Shown one piece after another: positions 58,319-64,000 of a DNA stretch of 64,000 nucleotides. Within the stretch, counting starts at the first letter, position 1. Every line of letters starts with the position of its first letter. Made by a program: the position numbers and the translations under genes. A model generated the notes under the pieces. The model made no database searches and was not told the DNA's origin. It saw nothing but the letters and a program-made list of their open reading frames with translations. The stretch is from Halobacteriovoraceae bacterium (GTDB lineage Bacteria; Bdellovibrionota; Bacteriovoracia; Bacteriovoracales; Bacteriovoracaceae): contig JACKAJ010000015.1 of NCBI GenBank assembly GCA_020635135.1, positions 1,488,001 to 1,552,000 of the forward strand, in the 5' to 3' direction.

Positions 58319-61300
58319 ATGATCAAAAGCTCTCAAGGCTACCTTTGCCTTGCGCTTATTTTACTTTTCACAGCATGTGGTGGAGACACCACTTTCCAAA
58401 CTACGAGCTTAAAGTTCGCTCTCCTCTCATCTTCCTATGATGAAGACCTTTTTAAAACAGTGGAAACTGTTCCCGTCCAAGTCAGTATCACCATCACGAA
58501 CGTTGGTGAAGAAGTTGCGCAAGATATCGCCTTGAATACATTCACTGGTGATGCCTTTAGTTTTGTTGGTGGAAGTTACCCTGGAATTGGGGGAACTTGT
58601 GGAACCAGACTTAGTGTTGGAGAGAGTTGTGACATCGTTCTCCTCTTCTCTCCAACCGGTGCTACAGGAGAGTACACCGGGCAAATGGTTTTTGATTACA
58701 ATGATTTTTTCTACGACGTTCAAGCAACCGTCGATTTGGTAGGTAATAGTTTATCAAGAGCAGATCTTAACTTTCTGGCAACTCCTTCGCCAGACTTTGG
58801 CACACGTCCACAAGGTAATCCCAGTGCCCCTCGATCTTTCATCATCACAAACGATGGTGAATGGGATGCCGTTCTCGACACATGGTCTATCGATGCACCA
58901 TTCGAATTCACTGCTCTTAATCCAACTCCGCCTTCACCAAGTCCGGGCGATAATGGAACATGTCTTTCCGGAATGACTTTGACCAGTGGACAGTCTTGTG
59001 TCTACGAAGTTTTCTTTAATTCTCCAAATGTTGTGAACACCTATACTGGGGATTTAGCTGTTGTGTACGATGATGGTATCGATGCTGCAGCTTCTGAAGT
59101 TTTAACTTTTAGTGGATCAACACAAGCCTATGTCACAATCGATTCACCTCTAATCGGCTCTTACATTAATTCCAATAATGAAGCTGGTTTTACGGTAACA
59201 GGAACTTGTTCTTTAATTGGGGATCCAGTCAACTTTGTTTTTGATGATGGGGTTAACACTGTAAATGTGGCTACTACTTGTTCTGTTTCTAGTGATTACA
59301 CTTTGATTGTGGACTTTACTGTTCCTCCGAACAATGTTCTCGCAGAAGGTGTCAGTAACATCAGTGTGACGGTGACGCATACAACGGCGCCACCAGCGAC
59401 CACAACTTACTCGAAGGATACAATTGTGCCGCAAACTCCTATCGGAGTGACTTGGGTGCAAGCGAGTCCGCAAAATATTGTTCCTGTTACGGCAACATGG
59501 ACACCTTCATGGGCTTTAGGTGACACGGACATAGCGAGTCAGCAAATTGAGTTCTATACTGATGTTGGTTGTGCGACTGCAGAGGGAACAACAGCTTCCC
59601 TTGCACCTGCAACGACGACGCAATCTTTTTCACCTGCAGTAGACAACACTTACTATTTTCGAATTGTGACTACGGACAATGGCGGTAACCAAGTTATTTC
59701 TGCTTGTTCAACGCCAATGTTGGTCGACACAAATCCTCCGAATACACCTACTGGATTAACGTGGATTGGAATTTCACCAAGTAATGCGGCTAACGTGACG
59801 GCGAGTTGGACACTTTCGACATCGGGAGATGTCGCTAGTCAAACAGTGAGATACTACATTGATGCTGGATGTACTAACGCAGAAGGGACAACTTCTGCTG
59901 TTGGAGCTGGGGTTAATGGCGACATCTTTGCACCAGCTGCTGACAACACTTATTACTACAATGTGACTGCAACTGATGGAGCTAGCAATTCAACAACGTC
60001 GGCTTGTTCACCTGTGTTTGTTATTGATCGAACTGCACCGAATGCACCGACCAGCTTAAGTTGGTTACAATCAAGTCCAACAAATTCCACAAGTATTGAT
60101 TCGAGCTGGGTTATTTCGTCGAGCGCTGATGTCTTCTCTCAAGACTTAACTTATTATTCTGATGTTGCTTGTACAACACCAACAGGTGGAACAGGATCAG
60201 TTGGTGCGGCAGTTAATACACACAACACAACAGGTGTTGATGGAGTGACTTATTATTACGTCATTCGTGTAACTGATAATGCTGGTAACTTTACTGATTC
60301 GTCTTGTTCGGCAGGACTCCAAGTTGATACAACAGCGCCGGCAAATGCGACAGGTCTTGGATGGGCGCAAGTATCTCCAAGTAGTGCAACCAGTGTGGAT
60401 GCCACTTGGACTCCATCGGTGACCGCTGATCTTAATTCACAAACAATTACTTATTATACGGATGCAGCTTGTACCACTGCTGAAGGAACCACTGCAAGTC
60501 TTGGGATCGCTGTTGCGACTCACAATGTTGTGGGACTTGATGGTGTTAGCTATTACTATACAATTACTTCGATTGATATTGCTTCTAACCAAAATGTTAG
60601 TTCGTGCTCGCCGATTATGCTCATCGATACCAGTCCACCGGCGGCTGCAACTTCTCTTACTTGGAATGAGGGAACAGCCCATAACAACGTTAACGTGACT
60701 GCAAGTTGGACTCCTTCAGTGAGTGCAGATGTGGCTTCACAAGATATTACATTTTATGACGACGCTATTTGTACAAGTGTTGTTTCAGGACCGACGGCAC
60801 TAGCTTCTCCTGCGACTAATAGCCAAGCTTTTGCTGGTGTGGATGGGACAACTTATTATTATATCATTACAACGACAGACAATTCAGGTAACGTAACGCC
60901 ATCAGTGTGTTCGAACCCAATGCTCATCGATTTAACTGCACCTGCGGCAGCGACAGGATTGGGTTGGGTTGAAACTTCACCGCATAATGCTTTGACGGCG
61001 ACAGCACTTTGGACAGTTTCTGTTTCTACAGATATAGCCAGCCAAGTCTTTACAGTTTATACAGATGCCGTTTGCTCTGCTCCAGAAGGATCAACTTCTG
61101 TTCTCGGAGCTGCAACAGGAACAGTGGCCTTTACTTCTCCCGTTGATGGTAATTTTTATTATACAATTCAAACAATTGATAATGCTTCCAACACGACAAC
61201 TTCGGCGTGTTCTCCTTTGATGGAGCTAGACACGACTGTGCCTGCAGCTCCAACAACATTATCATGGGTTGAGGCTACTCCAAGTAATAATGCTAATGTA

Positions 61301-64000
61301 ACAGCTCAGTGGGTTCCATCAGTGGCGACTGATATTGCAAGTCAGAGAGTTGATTATTATACAGACGTTGCTTGTACCACTGCAGAGGGAACTTCTAATT
61401 CTGGAATTTTACCTGCGACAACAACTGATAGTTTTACCGGTGCCGATGGAACTGATTATTATTTTACAGTAACGGCTGTCGATGATGCTTCTAATGAGAC
61501 GACTTCCATTTGTTCACCTGTCATGCATATTGATACCAGTGCGCCTGTTGCTGCAACATTGCTAAATTGGGTGCAGGCAAGTCCTTATAACAATACGACT
61601 GTAACATCGACATGGACACCTTCAGTGAGTGCTGATGTTGCAAGCCAAACAATTACTTATTACGTAGATGCTATTTGTACTGCTGCTGAAGGAACAGTTA
61701 ACGGTGGTCTTGGAGCTGTAGTGACCACAAATATTTTTAGTGGTGCTGATGGGAATACTTACTATTATACAGTGTCTTCAGTAGACACTGCTGGAAACGT
61801 AACGGTGAGTGGCTGTTCTGGTGGAATGCTTATCGATACAACAGCTCCGACAGCACCAACGGGATTAGCTTGGGTTGAGGCTAGCCCCACAAATGCAACG
61901 ACTGTCACTGCTTCATGGAGTGTTTCGATCAGTGGTGATGTTGCTAGTCAGAGAGTCGATTATTATACAGATGGTGCTTGTACAATTGCAGAGGGAACTT
62001 CCAATGCAGGGCTTGGAATTGCTTTAACAACAAATAGTTTCACATCACTAGTCACTGGTAATTTTTATTTTACAGTAACAGCTATTGATAATGCCGGTAA
62101 CGAAGGAACATCAGCTTGTTCTGGTTTAATGAATATTGACCTCAACGCTCCTGTTGCAGCAACGGCTTTGAATTGGGTTCAAGCAAGCCCAACGAATGGA
62201 ACAAGCATTGATTCAACTTGGACAGTTTCCACCTCAGGAGATGTGGCATCACAAACAGCTATTTATTATATTGATGGAACTTGTACAACAGCGGAAGGAA
62301 CATCCAACGTCTTAGGTGCTGCGGCGACGACAGATAATATTACTGGAAGTGATGGGATTACTTATTACTATATTATCAGAACAACCGATAATGCTACTAA
62401 CTCTACAGATTCAGCATGTTCGTCAGCTCTCTTGGTTGATACAACGGCCCCTAATCCGGCAACCGGTTTGGGATGGGCTGAAGTCAGTCCAAATGACGGC
62501 GTGAATGTTACATCATCTTGGACACTATCAACTTCAACAGATATTGCTAGTCAACAGATCGATTATTATACAGATGTTGCTTGTACTGTGGCAGAAGGAA
62601 CTTCTGCACCACTTTCTAACGTTGCAGTCACCAGAGCTTTTGTTGGTGTTAATGGAAACAGCTATTACTATACAATTACGACAATTGATAATGCGACAAA
62701 TTCTACAGTTTCAGCTTGTTCAGCTGTTATGGCGATTGATACGACTCCACCAGCTGCACCAACAGGTTTAGCATGGGTTGAAGGGACTCCTTATAATGCC
62801 CTTACTGTTACCTCTTCTTGGACTGTCTCAGTAAGCGGGGATGTTGCTAGCCAACGTGTCGATTACTATACAGATGCTGCTTGTACTGTCGCAGAAGGGA
62901 CTTCCGATGCCGGTTTAGGTATCGCAACGACAACGAATACCTTTACCGGTACTGATGGTAATAATTACTATTATACAGTTACGGCTATTGATACAGCTGA
63001 CAACGAAACGAGTTCAGCTTGTTCAGCTGTTATGCACTTGGATATAACAGCTCCCAATGCAGTGACGGCCTTAACTTGGGTTGAAGGTGTTGCCAATAAT
63101 GCAGTCAATGTGACATCGACTTGGACTCTTTCGACTTCATCTGACATAGCTTCTCAGACGGCGACTTATTATACTGATCCAACTTGTACAACAGCTGAAG
63201 GAACTGTGGATGCTGGAATCGGTGCCGCTACCAATACAAATGCTTTCACTGGAGTGAATGGTGGTGTTTACTATTATACGATCACTGCCATTGATACTGC
63301 TACTAACTCAACAGTGAGTGGATGCTCTAGTATTATGGCTATTGATACGGCTCCTCCAAACCCTGCAACAGCAATGGTGTGGGTGGAGAGTTCTCCTCAT
63401 AATTCAGTAAATGTTAACGCCAGTTGGACCGTTTCAACTTCTGGAGATGTCGCTTCTCAAACCATAACTTATTTCACTGATGTCGGATGTACAATTGCAG
63501 AGGGAACAACTGCAAGCTTAACTTCTGCAACAAATAGCCATGCTTTTTCTGGAGTTGACGGAAATACATATTATTACAAAATTGTTGTTACTGATAATGC
63601 AACAAATACGACGGACTCAGGGTGTTCATCAGCCATGAGCATTGATACTACGGCTCCAACTGCGCCAACGGCTGTTGCGTGGGTTGAGGCAACTCCTTAC
63701 AACAATAATAACGTAACATCGAGCTGGACACTTTCAGTGAGTGGAGATGTTACAAGTCAGAGAGTCGATTATTATACTGATGCTGCTTGTACAGTGGCAC
63801 AGGGAACTTCAAATACAATTGGGGCTGCAACAACGACAAATGCGTTCTTAGGTTCTAATGGAAATTCATATTATTTTACAGTGACAGCCATTGATGGTGC
63901 GACTAATGAAGGAACATCCAGTTGTTCAGCAGTTATGACGATTGATTCTTCACCACCAGCTGCTCCGACTTCTCTTGGGTGGGTTGAAACAACTCCACAC
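58319..64000 (+). CDS. Giant repeat lipoprotein, 3' truncated by window edge
   Basis: The frame is open from ATG 58319 to the last base: 1894 codons with no stop, so the C-terminus lies beyond the window. The N-terminus is a lipoprotein signal (MIKSSQGYLCLALILLFTAC-GG, Cys20). Two Ig-like 'choice-of-anchor D' domains follow (VSITITNVGEEVAQD... GESCDIVLLFSPTGATGEYTGQM; then RSFIITNDGEWDAVLD... GQSCVYEVFF), then a short linking domain. From about residue 375 a ~100-residue unit repeats to the edge. AAGGGG lies 10 nt before the ATG. A cell-surface adhesin or fibre is inferred from architecture; nothing catalytic is visible. Confidence 0.85.
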   Translation, partial: MIKSSQGYLCLALILLFTACGGDTTFQTTSLKFALLSSSYDEDLFKTVETVPVQVSITITNVGEEVAQDIALNTFTGDAFSFVGGSYPGIGGTCGTRLSVGESCDIVLLFSPTGATGEYTGQMVFDYNDFFYDVQATVDLVGNSLSRADLNFLATPSPDFGTRPQGNPSAPRSFIITNDGEWDAVLDTWSIDAPFEFTALNPTPPSPSPGDNGTCLSGMTLTSGQSCVYEVFFNSPNVVNTYTGDLAVVYDDGIDAAASEVLTFSGSTQAYVTIDSPLIGSYINSNNEAGFTVTGTCSLIGDPVNFVFDDGVNTVNVATTCSVSSDYTLIVDFTVPPNNVLAEGVSNISVTVTHTTAPPATTTYSKDTIVPQTPIGVTWVQASPQNIVPVTATWTPSWALGDTDIASQQIEFYTDVGCATAEGTTASLAPATTTQSFSPAVDNTYYFRIVTTDNGGNQVISACSTPMLVDTNPPNTPTGLTWIGISPSNAANVTASWTLSTSGDVASQTVRYYIDAGCTNAEGTTSAVGAGVNGDIFAPAADNTYYYNVTATDGASNSTTSACSPVFVIDRTAPNAPTSLSWLQSSPTNSTSIDSSWVISSSADVFSQDLTYYSDVACTTPTGGTGSVGAAVNTHNTTGVDGVTYYYVIRVTDNAGNFTDSSCSAGLQVDTTAPANATGLGWAQVSPSSATSVDATWTPSVTADLNSQTITYYTDAACTTAEGTTASLGIAVATHNVVGLDGVSYYYTITSIDIASNQNVSSCSPIMLIDTSPPAAATSLTWNEGTAHNNVNVTASWTPSVSADVASQDITFYDDAICTSVVSGPTALASPATNSQAFAGVDGTTYYYIITTTDNSGNVTPSVCSNPMLIDLTAPAAATGLGWVETSPHNALTATALWTVSVSTDIASQVFTVYTDAVCSAPEGSTSVLGAATGTVAFTSPVDGNFYYTIQTIDNASNTTTSACSPLMELDTTVPAAPTTLSWVEATPSNNANVTAQWVPSVATDIASQRVDYYTDVACTTAEGTSNSGILPATTTDSFTGADGTDYYFTVTAVDDASNETTSICSPVMHIDTSAPVAATLLNWVQASPYNNTTVTSTWTPSVSADVASQTITYYVDAICTAAEGTVNGGLGAVVTTNIFSGADGNTYYYTVSSVDTAGNVTVSGCSGGMLIDTTAPTAPTGLAWVEASPTNATTVTASWSVSISGDVASQRVDYYTDGACTIAEGTSNAGLGIALTTNSFTSLVTGNFYFTVTAIDNAGNEGTSACSGLMNIDLNAPVAATALNWVQASPTNGTSIDSTWTVSTSGDVASQTAIYYIDGTCTTAEGTSNVLGAAATTDNITGSDGITYYYIIRTTDNATNSTDSACSSALLVDTTAPNPATGLGWAEVSPNDGVNVTSSWTLSTSTDIASQQIDYYTDVACTVAEGTSAPLSNVAVTRAFVGVNGNSYYYTITTIDNATNSTVSACSAVMAIDTTPPAAPTGLAWVEGTPYNALTVTSSWTVSVSGDVASQRVDYYTDAACTVAEGTSDAGLGIATTTNTFTGTDGNNYYYTVTAIDTADNETSSACSAVMHLDITAPNAVTALTWVEGVANNAVNVTSTWTLSTSSDIASQTATYYTDPTCTTAEGTVDAGIGAATNTNAFTGVNGGVYYYTITAIDTATNSTVSGCSSIMAIDTAPPNPATAMVWVESSPHNSVNVNASWTVSTSGDVASQTITYFTDVGCTIAEGTTASLTSATNSHAFSGVDGNTYYYKIVVTDNATNTTDSGCSSAMSIDTTAPTAPTAVAWVEATPYNNNNVTSSWTLSVSGDVTSQRVDYYTDAACTVAQGTSNTIGAATTTNAFLGSNGNSYYFTVTAIDGATNEGTSSCSAVMTIDSSPPAAPTSLGWVETTPH
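59430..64000 (+). repeat. Tandem 300-303-bp repeats coding ~100-aa FN3-like domains
   Basis: Fifteen full units and the start of a sixteenth lie within the giant gene. Each unit reads roughly D-T-x-P-P-A-A-P-T-G-L-x-W-V-x-A-S-P-x-N, then V-T-A-S-W-T, S-G-D-V-A-S-Q, D-Y-Y-T-D-A-x-C-T, A-E-G-T, Y-Y-Y-T-V-x-A-x-D and a closing S-A-C-S. In the last units the W-V segment recurs at 62465, 62765, 63068, 63371, 63671 and 63971. Two Cys per unit, ~45 residues apart, are kept in almost all copies. Units are more alike at the DNA level towards the 3' end, suggesting recent expansion. Confidence 0.9.

Noticed and set aside
58427..59473. Minus-strand frames opposite the giant lipoprotein gene
   Set aside because: They are shadows of a continuous 1894-codon plus-strand frame with a signal sequence and repeated domains.
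59430..64000. Regular spacing suggesting a CRISPR-like array
   Set aside because: The period is 300-303 bp, the repeats are diverged and fully coding in one frame; no short identical repeats with unique spacers occur anywhere in the window.

Overview
The window is AT-rich chromosomal DNA from a Gram-negative bacterium. LpxC, many signal peptides and lipoboxes, and beta-barrel-like C-termini show an outer membrane. The low GC, the large share of exported proteins of unknown function, and ribosomal, MotAB and Hpt/HATPase genes side by side fit the Bdellovibrionota, most likely a Bacteriovorax/Halobacteriovorax-type predator. That taxonomic call is an inference; no 16S gene is present.

Layout. 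1-8.8 kb: the tail of an unknown exported protein, ruvC-ruvA-ruvB, lpxC, a small exported protein with a strong terminator, a 560-aa putative lipoprotein of repeated beta domains, proS and an rlmB-like methyltransferase. 8.9-9.7 kb: tRNA-Thr(UGU)-Tyr(GUA)-Gly(UCC)-Pro(GGG), then three near-identical 128-bp tandem repeats that each carry the last 23 nt of tRNA-Pro. 9.8-17.3 kb: five larger exported or outer-membrane proteins of unknown function. 17.4-19.0 kb: tRNA-Thr(GGU) (inverted), tuf, tRNA-Trp(CCA). 19.0-32.8 kb: an accessory block with a trypsin-like lipoprotein, a possible HExxH protease, small exported proteins, a mobile mystery A/B (HTH + Fic) pair, secreted hydrolases, a GST-like protein, a minimal CheA-like Hpt/HATPase protein, xth and sixA. 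32.9-45.7 kb: the core secE-nusG-rplKAJL-rpoBC-rpsL-rpsG block. 45.9-52.7 kb: a tightly packed four-gene operon (coiled-coil protein, MotA, MotB, 1405-aa SF1 helicase) behind a sigma28-like promoter. 52.8-55.9 kb: two small exported proteins and fusA. 55.9-64.0 kb: a putative exported beta-barrel protein and the start of a giant repeat lipoprotein that runs off the window.

In outline this is the old tRNA-tuf-secE-nusG-rpl-rpoBC-rpsLG-fusA supercluster, opened at three junctions by lineage-specific genes for the cell surface, secretion, motility or defence. The strongest candidate for an undescribed system is the MotA/MotB/helicase operon. It recalls Zorya defence (stator pair plus helicase), but its MotA is of flagellar length and its promoter looks flagellar. 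Other notable signals are the tRNA-derived tandem repeats, a dispersed element with two compensatory base-pair changes next to translation genes, promoter geometry implying leaderless mRNAs for fusA, proS and the HTH gene, and the giant repeat protein.
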